This document shows positions 55,013 to 64,000 of a stretch of 64,000 nucleotides of DNA, one piece after another. The notes beneath the pieces are model-generated. The model had not been told where the DNA came from and searched no databases. It worked only from the letters and a program-made list of their open reading frames with translations. A program made the translations under genes and the position numbers. The first letter of the stretch is position 1. Every line of letters begins with the position of its first letter. This stretch comes from Desulfobacter sp. (GTDB lineage: Bacteria > Desulfobacterota > Desulfobacteria > Desulfobacterales > Desulfobacteraceae), in assembly GCA_028768545.1 (NCBI GenBank), contig CP054838.1:3521001-3585000 (forward strand). The letters run 5' to 3'.

Positions 55013-56704
55013 ATGAAACTCACAGGAGCTCAAATCCTCGTTCAAATGATCAAAGCCCAGGGCGTGGATACCATTTTCGGTTATCCCGGAGGCGCCACCA
55101 TTGACATCCACGATGAGCTCGACAGGCATGATGACCTGCGTCATATCCTTGTCCGCCATGAACAGGGAGCTGTTCACATGGCCGATGCCTATGCCCGTGC
55201 CAAAAAAGCCACGGGTGTGGCTCTGGTCACCTCGGGTCCCGGTGCCACCAATACCGTCACAGGTATTGCATCTGCCCATTCTGACTCCATCCCCATGGTG
55301 GTATTCACAGGACAGGTTCCCACAGGTCTCATCGGCAATGATGCCTTTCAGGAAGTTGATATTGTCGGCATCACAAGGCCCTGCACCAAGCATAATTATC
55401 TGGTCAAGAATCCTGCCAAACTTGCCGACACCATCCAGGAAGCCTTTCACATTGCACGGTCAGGCCGGCCCGGCCCGGTTCTTGTGGATCTTCCCAAGGA
55501 TGTGATCCAGGCCCAAATTGAGTTCAACTTGCCTGAACCCACTCAAATGAAATCCTATAAGCCCAATTACAAGCCCAATAAAAAGCAGATGGCCAAGGCT
55601 ATTTCCATGCTCAAACAGACCCGCAGACCCGTGATTTTTGCAGGCGGGGGGGTTATTTTATCCCAGGGTGCCGAGGAACTCACCCAGATTGCACGGCTTG
55701 CCAATATCCCTGTGACCGGATCTTTGATGGGACTTGGGGCCTTTCCCGGGTCTGATCCCAACTGGCTAGGGATGCTGGGCATGCACGGCACATATCGTGC
55801 CAATATGAGCATTGGCCATTCAGACCTGATTTTTGCCGTGGGGGTCAGATTTGACGACAGGGTCACAGGGAATATTGAAAAATTTGCACCGGATGCCAAA
55901 ATTATCCAGATTGATATTGACCCTACTTCCATCCATAAAAATATCGAGGTGGACTGCCCCATTGTAGGGGACTGTAAAACAGCTTTGAAAGATATTTACA
56001 CGCTTATGGAAAAAGAAGATCCAAAAGATTTTCAAACGGACAGAACCGCCTGGCTTGCCAGAATTGAGGAGTGGAAACAGACCACACCCTTAAAATATGA
56101 CCAAAACTATGAGGTGATCAAGCCCCAGTATGTGGTTGAAAAACTCTATGAGATCACCCGAGGAGAGGCCCTGGTCACCACCGAGGTGGGGCAGAATCAG
56201 ATGTGGACCGCCCAGTATTACCACTTTGACAAACCAAATCATTTTATCACCTCAGGCGGACTCGGGGTCATGGGTTTTGGTTTGCCTGCAGCCATCGGGG
56301 CCAAGGCGGCCCAGCCAGACAAGCTTGTGGTCAACGTGGCCGGGGATGGATCCATCCAGATGAATATCCAGGAACTCATGACCGCCATTGAATCTAAACT
56401 TGATGTCAAAATTGTCATTCTTAACAACCGGTTTTTGGGCATGGTTCGCCAATGGCAGGAATTTTTCTATGACAAAGCCTATGCCTCCACCAACATGGAA
56501 AATGCCCCTGACTTTGTCAAACTTGCCGAGGCTTACGGCGCAAAAGGATTTAAATGTACCCAGCCTGCCTGTGTCACCGAGACCCTTGAAACAGGCCTTA
56601 ACACCCCGGGCACCGTGATCATGGAGTTTGTGGTTGAGCGGGAAGAATCGGTTTATCCCATGGTGCCGGCCGGCGGGGCCATCACTGACATGCTTCTGGT
56701 TTAA
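55013..56704 (+). CDS. ilvB: Acetolactate synthase large (catalytic) subunit
   Basis: IlvB joins pyruvate with pyruvate or 2-ketobutyrate using TPP. The 563-residue protein has the three TPP-enzyme domains. The catalytic Glu lies in VRHEQGAVHMADAYARA (split here by the motif HEQGA), the Mg/TPP site is VAGDGSIQMNIQEL, and the C-terminal part is as usual. AGGAG precedes the ATG. It forms a complex with the small subunit encoded next, which confers feedback control. Confidence 0.97.
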   Translation: MKLTGAQILVQMIKAQGVDTIFGYPGGATIDIHDELDRHDDLRHILVRHEQGAVHMADAYARAKKATGVALVTSGPGATNTVTGIASAHSDSIPMVVFTGQVPTGLIGNDAFQEVDIVGITRPCTKHNYLVKNPAKLADTIQEAFHIARSGRPGPVLVDLPKDVIQAQIEFNLPEPTQMKSYKPNYKPNKKQMAKAISMLKQTRRPVIFAGGGVILSQGAEELTQIARLANIPVTGSLMGLGAFPGSDPNWLGMLGMHGTYRANMSIGHSDLIFAVGVRFDDRVTGNIEKFAPDAKIIQIDIDPTSIHKNIEVDCPIVGDCKTALKDIYTLMEKEDPKDFQTDRTAWLARIEEWKQTTPLKYDQNYEVIKPQYVVEKLYEITRGEALVTTEVGQNQMWTAQYYHFDKPNHFITSGGLGVMGFGLPAAIGAKAAQPDKLVVNVAGDGSIQMNIQELMTAIESKLDVKIVILNNRFLGMVRQWQEFFYDKAYASTNMENAPDFVKLAEAYGAKGFKCTQPACVTETLETGLNTPGTVIMEFVVEREESVYPMVPAGGAITDMLLV

Positions 56705-56718
56705 AAAGGATATTTTCA

Positions 56719-57210
56719 ATGAAAATTAACAGATACCTGCTTTCCATTTTAGTTGATAATGAACCCGGGGTGCTTTCCCGGATTTCCGGTCTTTTTTCAG
56801 GCCGGGGCTTTAATATTGACTCTTTGAGTGTTGCCAAGACCACGGACCCTGACGTCTCCGTCATTACCATGGTCACCTATTGTGACGCTCACATTATAGA
56901 ACAGATTAAAAAACAGCTTCACAAGCTGATCAATGTGATCAGGGTAAACGATTTAACTGAAAAACAATATGTGGAACGTCAACTGGCCCTGGTCAAGGTC
57001 CATGCCAGAACTGAAAAACGGGCCGAGATCATGAGAATCGTTGATATTTTCAGATCAAAAATTGTGGATGTAGGCCATTCCCATTTTGTTATTGAAGTCT
57101 CAGGAGACAGCGGAAAAATTGAGGCTTTTATCTCGTTGATGCAACCTGTGGGCATTGTTGAAATTGCCACCACAGGGGCCATTGCCCTTGGCAGGGAGAA
57201 CGGAAAATGA
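56719..57210 (+). CDS. ilvN: Acetolactate synthase small (regulatory) subunit
   Basis: The 163-residue regulatory subunit has an N-terminal ACT domain (LSILVDNEPGVLSRISGLFSG, here about residues 6-27) with the valine-binding glycine/asparagine region, and a C-terminal ALS_ss domain (about 80-160). It binds and activates IlvB and makes it valine-sensitive. Its stop overlaps the cimA start (ATGA, 57207-57210). Confidence 0.96.
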   Translation: MKINRYLLSILVDNEPGVLSRISGLFSGRGFNIDSLSVAKTTDPDVSVITMVTYCDAHIIEQIKKQLHKLINVIRVNDLTEKQYVERQLALVKVHARTEKRAEIMRIVDIFRSKIVDVGHSHFVIEVSGDSGKIEAFISLMQPVGIVEIATTGAIALGRENGK

Positions 57211-58808
57211 CACAGGTATTTACCCATCAAAAAGCCCTCCTATATGACACCACCCTCAGGGATGGTATGCAGGGAGAAAATATCTTTTTTTCCCCGGATG
57301 ACAAGCTTAAAATAGCCTTACGCCTGGATGAGGCCGGTATCCATTATATAGAAGGGGGGTGGCCCGGATCCAACCCCGGTGCCCAGGCCTTTTTCGAACT
57401 GGTTCGGGACAAAGAATTTAAACAGGCCAAAATCACGGCATTCGGTGCCACAAGACGCCCGGGTACAACCTGTGACCAGGATGCCAATCTTAAGGCCCTC
57501 ATTGATTCAGGGGCAAACGCGCTCACCATTTTCGGCAAATCCTGGGATCTTCATGTGGAATCCATCATGTCAAATACCCGAACGGAAAACCTTGCCATGA
57601 TCCAGGAGAGCGTAGCCTATTTGCTCTCCCACGGCCGGGAAGTGATCTATGATGCCGAACATTATTATGACGGGTTTAAGGCAAATCCTGAATTTGCCCT
57701 TCAGACCCTGGATGCAGCCCTGAAAGGCGGAACCCACTGCCTTGTTCTCTGCGACACCAACGGGGGATGCCTGCCCTGTGATATTGATACCATTACCAGG
57801 CAGACCATTGCCCATTTTAAAGATCGTAAAGATATTATTTTCGGCATCCACACCCATAATGACTGCGCCATGGCCGTTGCCAATGCGGTAAATGCCGTCC
57901 ATGCCGGCGCCTCCATGGTCCAGGGGACCATTAACGGATACGGAGAGCGCTGCGGCAATGCAGATCTCACCGCCATTATCCCCATACTCTCTTTAAAAAT
58001 GAATAGGGACTGTATTTCCCGAGAGAACCTTGGCAAGCTTCAGAATCTGTCCCGGTTTGTCTCAGAAACCGCCAATGTGCCTCCGGTGAGTTCCCGGCCC
58101 TTTGTGGGAAAATCCGCCTTTGCCCACAAGGGCGGGGTTCATGTCTCTGCCATCATGAAAAACCTTAAAGCCTACGAGCATATGGCACCCGAACTTGTGG
58201 GCAATGAGCGGCGGGTGCTTGTCTCCGAACAGTCGGGCAAGAGCAATATTGCCTACAAGGCAAAAGAGTTTGGAGTGGACATTGGGGATGATGAAACCCG
58301 CAAGGCCTTGATTGTATCCAATATCAAAGAGCTTGAAAACGACGGGTTTGAATTTGATGCCGCAGAAGGCTCACTCAAGCTGATCATGGAAAAACTCACC
58401 GAACAATACCAATCCCATTTTGATCTGGAATCGTTTCGGGTGGTGGTGGAAAAAGACAGGGAACGCCCCTGTTATTCCCATGCCATGATCAAAATCCGGG
58501 TGGGAGATAAAACAGAGATCACCTCGGCCGAAGGAGACGGTCCTGTGTCTGCCCTGGATAATGCCTTGAGAAAGGCCTTATCTGCCATGTATCCAAAAAT
58601 CAATGACATGCATCTGGTTGACTTCAAGGTTCGTGTGATTGACGGATTTGACGGCACGGATGCCAAGGTCAGGGTATTGATCGAATCCCGGGATACGGAT
58701 AATATTTTTTCCACCATCGGGGTTTCAGAAGATATAATTGAGGCCTCGTGGCAGGCATTGGCAGACAGTTTTCAATACAAGCTTTCATTGGACAACACTA
58801 ACAAATAA
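57207..58808 (+). CDS. cimA: (R)-Citramalate synthase
   Basis: CimA condenses acetyl-CoA and pyruvate to citramalate, the start of the threonine-independent route to isoleucine. The 533-residue protein belongs to the LeuA/HMGL family: active-site LRDGMQGE, metal-binding HTHNDCAMAVAN, and a C-terminal LeuA-type regulatory domain. Its type (TLRDGMQGENIFFS, then GGWPGSNP) is that of bacterial CimA rather than LeuA, which follows as a separate gene. Pyruvate specificity is inferred from this. Confidence 0.9.
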   Translation: MTQVFTHQKALLYDTTLRDGMQGENIFFSPDDKLKIALRLDEAGIHYIEGGWPGSNPGAQAFFELVRDKEFKQAKITAFGATRRPGTTCDQDANLKALIDSGANALTIFGKSWDLHVESIMSNTRTENLAMIQESVAYLLSHGREVIYDAEHYYDGFKANPEFALQTLDAALKGGTHCLVLCDTNGGCLPCDIDTITRQTIAHFKDRKDIIFGIHTHNDCAMAVANAVNAVHAGASMVQGTINGYGERCGNADLTAIIPILSLKMNRDCISRENLGKLQNLSRFVSETANVPPVSSRPFVGKSAFAHKGGVHVSAIMKNLKAYEHMAPELVGNERRVLVSEQSGKSNIAYKAKEFGVDIGDDETRKALIVSNIKELENDGFEFDAAEGSLKLIMEKLTEQYQSHFDLESFRVVVEKDRERPCYSHAMIKIRVGDKTEITSAEGDGPVSALDNALRKALSAMYPKINDMHLVDFKVRVIDGFDGTDAKVRVLIESRDTDNIFSTIGVSEDIIEASWQALADSFQYKLSLDNTNK

Positions 58809-58820
58809 AGGGTAATAAAA

Positions 58821-60365
58821 ATGAACGACGACAGACGGATCATCGTATTTGACACCACCTTGCGTGACGGGGAACAATCTCCGGGCGCCTCCATGAATCA
58901 GGCGGAAAAGCTCAGGATCGCCACCCAGCTTGAGGCCCTGGGAGTGGATGTCATTGAAGCGGGGTTTCCTGCAGCCTCGGAGGGAGACTATGAGGCGGTA
59001 AAAGCCATTTCCGCTGCCTTGAAAAAAACCCAGGTGGCCGCCCTCTGCCGTGCCAGTGAACAAGATATCCGCCGGGGCTGGGATGCCATAAAAGATGCGG
59101 TAAACCCCAGGATTCACACGTTTATCGCCACCTCAGAGCTTCACATGAAATACAAGCTTCAGATGGAACCTGGGGACGTGCTCAAACAGGCGGTGGAATC
59201 GGTAAAACTTGCCGCCTCTTTTACCGACAACGTAGAATTTTCAGCCGAAGACGGGTCTCGGTCTGACAAGGATTTTTTATGCACCGTGTTTGAGTCGGTG
59301 ATTGATGCCGGTGCCACTACCGTCAACCTGCCCGACACCGTTGGCTATGCCATCCCCGAAGAGTTTGGCGAACTTGTCAAATACGTGATGGAAAACACCT
59401 CCAATATTGACCAGGCCATACTTTCAATCCATTGCCACAACGACCTGGGTCTTGCCACCTCAAATACCCTTGCTGCCGTTAAAAACGGGGCCCGCCAGGT
59501 AGAGGTCACCATCAACGGCATTGGAGAGCGGGCAGGCAACACCTCCATGGAAGAGGTGGTCATGTCCCTGAACACCCGGCCCAACTTCTTTCCCCACACC
59601 ACAGGAATTGATACCACAAGGATCTATCCCACCTCCCGTCTGGTCTCCATGATCACAGGCATCCTGGTCCAGCCCAACAGGGCCATTGTCGGTGCAAATG
59701 CCTTTGCCCACGAGGCCGGCATCCACCAGGACGGTGTCCTTAAAAACCCCATGACCTACGAGATCATGAAACCTGAAACCGTGGGTATTTCCAAAAATAA
59801 TCTGGTATTGGGAAAGCATTCGGGCCGCCACGCCCTGAACGCCCACGTTCAGGAAATGGGATACAACCTTTCAGACGATGAACTCAACATTGTCTTTAAA
59901 AAATTTAAAAACCTGGCTGACAAAAAAAAGAACATTTTAGACGAGGATATCGAAGCCTTGATCAACGAAGGGGTTTTAAGATCCTCGGAAGTCTTCACCC
60001 TTGAATACATCCATGTATTGTCCGGGAACACGGTATTTCCAACGGCCTCTGTCATGCTCCACATCAACGGCAGACCGGTTCAAGGCGCCACTGAAGGCTC
60101 AGGCCCCATTGATGCGGTCTACAATATCATCTCCAAGCTCACCTCGACCAAATCCGAACTTCTGCGGTTTACCATCTCTGCGCTGACTGAAGGCACAGAT
60201 GCCCAGGGCGAGGTTACGGTCCGCCTCCAGGAAGACGGAGTCGTAGCCTTGGGTAAAGGAACTGATCCTGATATTATCACAGCATCGGCCCTGGCCTATA
60301 TCAACGGGCTGAACCGGCTGGAATACATGAAGGCCCATCCTGTAAAAGAGCCCTCTCCCCTTTAA
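58821..60365 (+). CDS. leuA: 2-Isopropylmalate synthase
   Basis: LeuA condenses 2-ketoisovalerate and acetyl-CoA, the first leucine-specific step. The 514-residue protein has [12 protein letters not shown], the metal-binding [26 protein letters not shown] and the C-terminal leucine-sensing domain. It is the last gene of the attenuated operon; a terminator follows at 60399. ilvC and leuBCD are not in the window. Confidence 0.97.
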   Translation: MNDDRRIIVFDTTLRDGEQSPGASMNQAEKLRIATQLEALGVDVIEAGFPAASEGDYEAVKAISAALKKTQVAALCRASEQDIRRGWDAIKDAVNPRIHTFIATSELHMKYKLQMEPGDVLKQAVESVKLAASFTDNVEFSAEDGSRSDKDFLCTVFESVIDAGATTVNLPDTVGYAIPEEFGELVKYVMENTSNIDQAILSIHCHNDLGLATSNTLAAVKNGARQVEVTINGIGERAGNTSMEEVVMSLNTRPNFFPHTTGIDTTRIYPTSRLVSMITGILVQPNRAIVGANAFAHEAGIHQDGVLKNPMTYEIMKPETVGISKNNLVLGKHSGRHALNAHVQEMGYNLSDDELNIVFKKFKNLADKKKNILDEDIEALINEGVLRSSEVFTLEYIHVLSGNTVFPTASVMLHINGRPVQGATEGSGPIDAVYNIISKLTSTKSELLRFTISALTEGTDAQGEVTVRLQEDGVVALGKGTDPDIITASALAYINGLNRLEYMKAHPVKEPSPL

Positions 60366-60398
60366 AGTCAACGCCGGTTTACCCGGCCCGATTTTCGT

Positions 60399-60447
60399 GC
60401 GCCCGGTGCTCAATTTAAATTTTGTACCGGGCGCAGTTCTTTTTTTC
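60399..60447 (+). terminator. Rho-independent terminator after leuA
   Basis: Stem GCGCCCGGT (60399-60407) and ACCGGGCGC (60426-60434) with an 18-nt loop, followed by AGTTCTTTTTTT. It ends the ilvD-leuA transcript. Confidence 0.88.
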
Positions 60448-60516
60448 AAAAAAGGGTAAAGATCGCAACACTCATGAAGGTTGTGATTTTTCTTAATAAA
60501 CCTGTTAAATGGAGAC

Positions 60517-60646
60517 TTAATCCAATCGAGCCTCGTGTATATATTGAGCGTATTTTCCACTCTCTTTTAGTTTTTGAAGACCCCGATTGAATCGTTGAAG
60601 CATAAGTTTATTACCCTCTACTTTTTTTGATAAAGACAGCCTGTAG
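60517..60646 (-). pseudogene. 3' remnant of a family-3 ABC solute-binding protein, cut by IS6
   Basis: On the minus strand, the 42 codons before the TAA at 60517 read YRLSLSKKVEGNKLMLQRFN, then RGLQKLKESGKYAQYI and a short end. This is the typical C-terminus of periplasmic amino-acid-binding proteins (SBP_bac_3). The frame begins abruptly at the IS6 end (60647), so the rest of the gene was lost. No partner transporter genes are visible. Confidence 0.7.
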
Positions 60647-61483
60647 GGTTCTGTTGCAAAAAATTATTAATGTCTGATACAAGTCCATTTTGGCACTAAT
60701 TTATTTGCAGAGAGATAGTATGAAAAATGAAAACCCTTTCAAGTGGCGTCATTATGAAAAAGAAATCATCCTGTTGAATGTTCGCTGGTATCTGAGATAT
60801 CAACTGAGTTACAGGAATCTGGAAGAGATGATGCAAGAACGGGGCTTGTCTGTGGATCACAGTACCATTTACCGATGGGTTCAGCGCTATGCTCCTGAAA
60901 TGGAAAAGCGAAGCAGGAAGTATCTGCGGCAATCAAATGATTCTTACCGTATTGATGAAACATATATCAAGGTGCGGGGGAAAATGAAGTATCTTTACCG
61001 AGCGGTCGATTCCCGTGGAAATACCATCGATTTTCTTCTTCGCAGCAGACGTAATATGGAATCTGCCAAACGATTTTTTAAAAAGATGCTGCGAGCTTCC
61101 AATAGCTCCAGACCTCGGGTTCTGAGTGTTGACGGAAATCCTGCATATCCTCCGGCAGTAAAGGCTTTGAAAGAAAAAAAGCTTCTGAATAAGGACTGTA
61201 TCCTAAGACAGAATAAATATCTGAACAATATTATTGAGCAAGACCACCGGTTTATCAAAAAGCTTGTCAGAGCTGGTATGGGGTTCAAGACATTTCATTC
61301 TGCCTGGCGGACGCTAAAAGGCTATGAAATTATGAACATGATCAGAAAAGGACAAGTTAAAAATATCAGGAAGGGAGAAATTTTAAAGCAGAAAGAATTC
61401 GTCGAAAATCTGTTTTCTTATGCTGCGTAAATTTTACGCCTGAACGATCTCTTTGTCCTGGAAATATTTTTTGCAACAGAACC
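60647..61483 (+). mobile_element. IS6-family insertion sequence, copy 2 (837 bp)
   Basis: The same element as 52176-53012 but in inverse orientation, with at most a few base differences. The right end (GAACC at 61483) abuts a truncated third copy without any spacer. The left flank is GCCTGTAG; no target duplication is found. Confidence 0.95.
60720..61430 (+). CDS. IS6-family transposase (copy 2)
   Basis: Identical in protein to the transposase at 52229-52939, 236 residues from ATG 60720, with the complete DDE set (RIDETY, SVDGNPAYP, IIEQDH). Intact and presumably functional. Confidence 0.95.
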   Translation: MKNENPFKWRHYEKEIILLNVRWYLRYQLSYRNLEEMMQERGLSVDHSTIYRWVQRYAPEMEKRSRKYLRQSNDSYRIDETYIKVRGKMKYLYRAVDSRGNTIDFLLRSRRNMESAKRFFKKMLRASNSSRPRVLSVDGNPAYPPAVKALKEKKLLNKDCILRQNKYLNNIIEQDHRFIKKLVRAGMGFKTFHSAWRTLKGYEIMNMIRKGQVKNIRKGEILKQKEFVENLFSYAA

Positions 61484-61923
61484 AGCAGACGTAATATGGA
61501 ATCTGCCAAACGATTTTTTAAAAAGATGCTGCGAGCTTCCAATAACTCCAGACCTCGGGTTCTGAGTGTTGACGGAAATCCTGCATATCCTCCGGCAGTA
61601 AAGGCTTTGAAAGAAAAAAAGCTTCTGAATAAGGACTGTATCCTAAGACAGAATAAATATCTGAACAATATTATTGAGCAAGACCACCGGTTTATCAAAA
61701 AGCTTGTCAGAGCTGGTATGGGGTTCAAGACATTTCATTCTGCCTGGCGGACGCTAAAAGGCTATGAAATTATGAACATGATCAGAAAAGGACAAGTTAA
61801 AAATATCAGGAAGGGAGAAATTTTAAAGCAGAAAGAATTCGTCGAAAATCTGTTTTCTTATGCTGCGTAAATTTTACGCCTGAACGATCTCTTTGTCCTG
61901 GAAATATTTTTTGCAACAGAACC
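61484..61923 (+). mobile_element. Truncated IS6-family copy in tandem (right-hand 440 bp)
   Basis: This segment repeats 61044-61483 of the adjacent full copy, apart from a base change (AATAACTCC for AATAGCTCC), and ends in the same terminal repeat GAACC at 61923. It contains the transposase 3' part from about codon 110 (open frame 61496-61870, about 124 residues, with the second Asp and the Glu but not the first Asp). It is dead by itself but supplies a usable right end. Confidence 0.93.
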
Positions 61924-61987
61924 TAATCTTTTATGGGATTTTAAGGCATGAATATAGGCATTGAGTGTCAAAAAAAGACCTTTTCCA

Positions 61988-62878
61988 TTATAAAATGCTT
62001 TTACCCAGAGCAGAGAGGGCAAGCTCAACAGCAAGCTCAGCGGTTTTATTGCCCACATCCAGAATCGGATTAATCTCCACAAGGTCCATGGATCCGAGTT
62101 TTCCAGAGTCAGATAAAATTTCCATGAGCAGATGGGCCTCTCTGTAACTTATGCCGCCCGGGACCGGGGTCCCCACCCCAGGTGCTTCGACCGGATCCAG
62201 TCCATCCATGTCCAAGGTCAGATGAAACCGCTTTAAATGGGCAAATTTCATCATGGCTTTGGAGGCAACCGCAGAGATCCCCTGTTCATCAATGTCTCTC
62301 ATGGTAAAGATGGTAATACCGGATGCTTTGATTCTTTGTTTTTCTCCGGGGTCCAGATCCCGCTGGCCGATCAGCACCACATTGTCCGGATGAATCTTTT
62401 TGCCAGGTTTTCCCACATTGACCAAAGAGGCGTGGCCCTCGCCAATGAGTGCTGCCAGGGGCATGCCGTGAATATTGCCAGAAGGTGAGGTCTCAGGCGT
62501 GTTAAAATCCCCATGGGCATCCACCCAGATCAATCCGATATCATCCTGGCCCACCACCGAGGCCACAGTGCCCACGGAAATGGAATGATCTCCGCCGAGA
62601 AAAAGCGGAAACCTCTTCTGTTCCACGGCCTGACTTCCAGCCGTGTAAATGGACTCACAAACCTGGGTAATCTCTTTGATATATTTATCATTTGCCATGT
62701 CAAGGCTTGTGTCCCGAATGGGAATTGACACATCCCCCTGGTCGGTGACCGTGTGGCCTAAACGTCTGAGTCTTTGAATCAGCCCTGAATACCGAAGGGC
62801 GGCAGGCCCCATGTCCACCCCCCTGAGCATTTGTCCAAAATCCATTGGCACGCCGATAATACTGATATGTTTTGACAT
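61988..62878 (-). CDS. Arginase (ureohydrolase family)
   Basis: A 296-residue ureohydrolase expected to hydrolyse arginine to ornithine and urea with a two-manganese centre. All metal motifs are present: GGDHS, DAHGDFNTPETSPSGNIHGMP (shortened: DAHGDFN, GNIHGMP) and LDMDGLDP. The SPSGN loop and RGVDMGP start match arginase (RocF) rather than agmatinase. AGGGGGA precedes the ATG. It stands alone. Its 3' end lies 64 bases from the truncated IS6 copy. Formimidoylglutamase or agmatinase is the less likely alternative. Confidence 0.9.
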   Translation of the reverse strand: MSKHISIIGVPMDFGQMLRGVDMGPAALRYSGLIQRLRRLGHTVTDQGDVSIPIRDTSLDMANDKYIKEITQVCESIYTAGSQAVEQKRFPLFLGGDHSISVGTVASVVGQDDIGLIWVDAHGDFNTPETSPSGNIHGMPLAALIGEGHASLVNVGKPGKKIHPDNVVLIGQRDLDPGEKQRIKASGITIFTMRDIDEQGISAVASKAMMKFAHLKRFHLTLDMDGLDPVEAPGVGTPVPGGISYREAHLLMEILSDSGKLGSMDLVEINPILDVGNKTAELAVELALSALGKSIL

Positions 62879-62995
62879 TATTCCCCCTGAATTGAGTTGC
62901 GCCCAAAAGGTTTGGTGAAACTGTTTATTGACAGCTCATATAGCATAGAGTATGAAATCTATTCAATGAAAATCCCCTTGAATCGGAGCCTTTAA

Positions 62996-63688
62996 ATGGA
63001 AAGAAAATACCCTGTCAGATCCCAACAGACCATTGATACCCTGACTGCTCTGCTAGACAGAGGGGTTAAAAAAATGTCCGTTATTTTAAGGCATTCGGAT
63101 CGCTATTATCCTAAAGATGCCAGGATGGAGCCTTTTATGGGATTAACCGATCCGGGCAAATCCTATGCCCTGGATCTTGGCCGGGCCCTGCCCGATCATA
63201 TCACCCCCCAATTATTTTCAAGCCATTTTGGCAGATGTATTGAAACCGCCTACCTTATTGACAAGGGATTTACCCTTTCCCACGGCAGCCTATTGGATCA
63301 TGTGATCACCCAGGATACCCTGGCCCCGTTTTACATTAATGATATTGAACAGGCCCTCGGACTGATGCAGGACTGCGGCAGCCAGCAATTTATCCGGAAC
63401 TGGTTTGACAATACCATCGATCAAACCATCATGGAGCCCCCTGAAAAAACAGCAGATATTCTCACCGCATACATGATTCAACGGTTGAGCGAGCTTGAGA
63501 CGGGTCAGGTGGCCTTTTGCGTCTCCCATGACTGGAACATCTTTCCCATCAAAGAATTTAAACTCGGGCTTGCCCATGAAGGCGCCGGGGATGTGGGATA
63601 TTTGGACGGGGTGATTTTCTTTGAAGAAAACGGCCAGGTCTATGCCGAAACCTTTCAGACAGACCCTGTGGCCATTAAAACCCTGTGA
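62996..63688 (+). CDS. Histidine phosphatase-superfamily protein
   Basis: A 230-residue branch-1-like histidine phosphatase. The catalytic motif is LRHSDRYY (RHG variant RHS, about residues 32-39), the second conserved Arg is in SSHFGRCIETA and the second His in VSHDWNIFPI. The substrate is unknown. An upstream GGAG precedes the ATG. It converges with cmoB without a gap. It diverges from arginase, whose start is 117 bases away. Confidence 0.82.
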   Translation: MERKYPVRSQQTIDTLTALLDRGVKKMSVILRHSDRYYPKDARMEPFMGLTDPGKSYALDLGRALPDHITPQLFSSHFGRCIETAYLIDKGFTLSHGSLLDHVITQDTLAPFYINDIEQALGLMQDCGSQQFIRNWFDNTIDQTIMEPPEKTADILTAYMIQRLSELETGQVAFCVSHDWNIFPIKEFKLGLAHEGAGDVGYLDGVIFFEENGQVYAETFQTDPVAIKTL

Positions 63689-64000
63689 TCAGGCCTTTGC
63701 CATAAAAATCGCCCTTACCGGTCCGGGATAGCCTTCAACGGTTTTACCAGGGTCATTGGGATCTAAAAAATCGGCCAGGGATTCGGTCTGAATCCAATTA
63801 GTTTTTCGCTGTTCACAAGGAGTGGTCGGGGTCACATCCACACAGCGGATATCAAAAAATCCCGCCCGGGCAAGCCAGGACTCCATGGCTGCAAGGTCAG
63901 GAATAAAAAACACGTTCCGCATCTTCTGGTAGCGGTCATGGGGAAAAAGACAGATATTCTTCCTTGAATCCAGCACCAGATTTTCCAGGACAATCTGTCC
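63689..64000 (-). CDS. cmoB: tRNA uridine-34 carboxymethyltransferase CmoB, C-terminal part
   Basis: The frame is open to the window edge, so the N-terminal two-thirds lie outside. The last about 103 residues match CmoB: LVLDSRKNICLFPHDRYQKM, RNVFFIPDLAAMESWL, TNWIQTESLADFLDPNDPGK and TVEGYPGPVRAIF. CmoB uses carboxy-SAM, made by CmoA, to carboxymethylate 5-hydroxyuridine at the tRNA wobble position (cmo5U34). cmoA is not in the window. Confidence 0.93.
   Translation of the reverse strand, partial: GQIVLENLVLDSRKNICLFPHDRYQKMRNVFFIPDLAAMESWLARAGFFDIRCVDVTPTTPCEQRKTNWIQTESLADFLDPNDPGKTVEGYPGPVRAIFMAKA

Noticed and set aside
60099-60560. 153-codon minus-strand ORF over the leuA end and terminator
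   Set aside because: It runs antisense through leuA and the terminator; only the separate frame at 60517-60646 is family-like.

Overview
The window looks like a chromosomal segment of a mesophilic, sulfate-reducing Desulfobacterota bacterium, close to Desulfobacula, Desulfobacter or Desulfobacterium. This is inferred from gene content and protein character, with no database search. The strongest pointer is the siroheme-dependent heme route (ahbC-hemB-ahbD). It is supported by a pyrophosphate-type phosphofructokinase, tandem acetyl-/propionyl-CoA synthetases, a UbiD-type decarboxylase, a LUD-domain protein and several IS families. No rRNA, tRNA or CRISPR array was seen.

Layout. 1-3.9 kb: the end of a probable AAA+ ATPase, then ahbC-hemB-ahbD, closed by a bidirectional terminator. 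4-11.3 kb: a diguanylate cyclase with PPi-phosphofructokinase (minus strand), ftsY, a LysE-type exporter broken by an in-frame amber codon, a Cache-GGDEF gene frameshifted in an A8 run, and a GNAT acetyltransferase. 11.3-20.6 kb: a long minus-strand gene string read in the order SurA-N lipoprotein, surA-like PPIase, mgtE, recO, GHMP kinase, small protein, nucleoside phosphorylase, ligA. An IS4-family element is inserted exactly at the recO/GHMP-kinase stop-start overlap. 20.7-28.5 kb: an ISAs1-family element, a structured palindromic segment, and a peptide-ABC cluster without permeases (solute-binding lipoprotein, two ATPases) interrupted by cspA and a DadA-like oxidase. A 175-bp direct repeat lies on each side of this cluster. 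28.5-34.3 kb: a second IS4 copy, motA-motB-PilZ-dinB-acylphosphatase, and a LUD protein.

34.3-40.5 kb: acs and a prpE-like gene behind a possible operator, then the first about 21 codons of what is probably a sodium:solute symporter cut off by an IS256-family element. 40.5-50 kb: a tightly overlapping minus-strand operon (small membrane protein, hybrid histidine kinase, Tat/lipoprotein M48 protease, flavin split-barrel protein, UbiD, AsmA-like DUF748). 50-53 kb: murJ and a Sir2 gene truncated by an IS6-family element. 53-60.4 kb: ilvD-ilvB-ilvN-cimA-leuA behind a promoter, a 27-residue Ile/Leu/Val-rich leader peptide and a strong terminator, which is a textbook attenuation layout. 60.5-64 kb: a solute-binding-protein remnant, a complete IS6 copy abutting a truncated one, arginase, a histidine phosphatase and the 3' part of cmoB.

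The region is metabolically coherent (heme, branched-chain amino acids, acetate/propionate activation) but has been reshaped by at least seven IS copies of four families. I did not find a clearly new multi-gene system. The most notable signals are the ilv leader, the exact IS insertion at a translational overlap, the IS-bounded ilv segment, the repeat family flanking the peptide-ABC genes, and the two interrupted genes that could be either decay or recoding.
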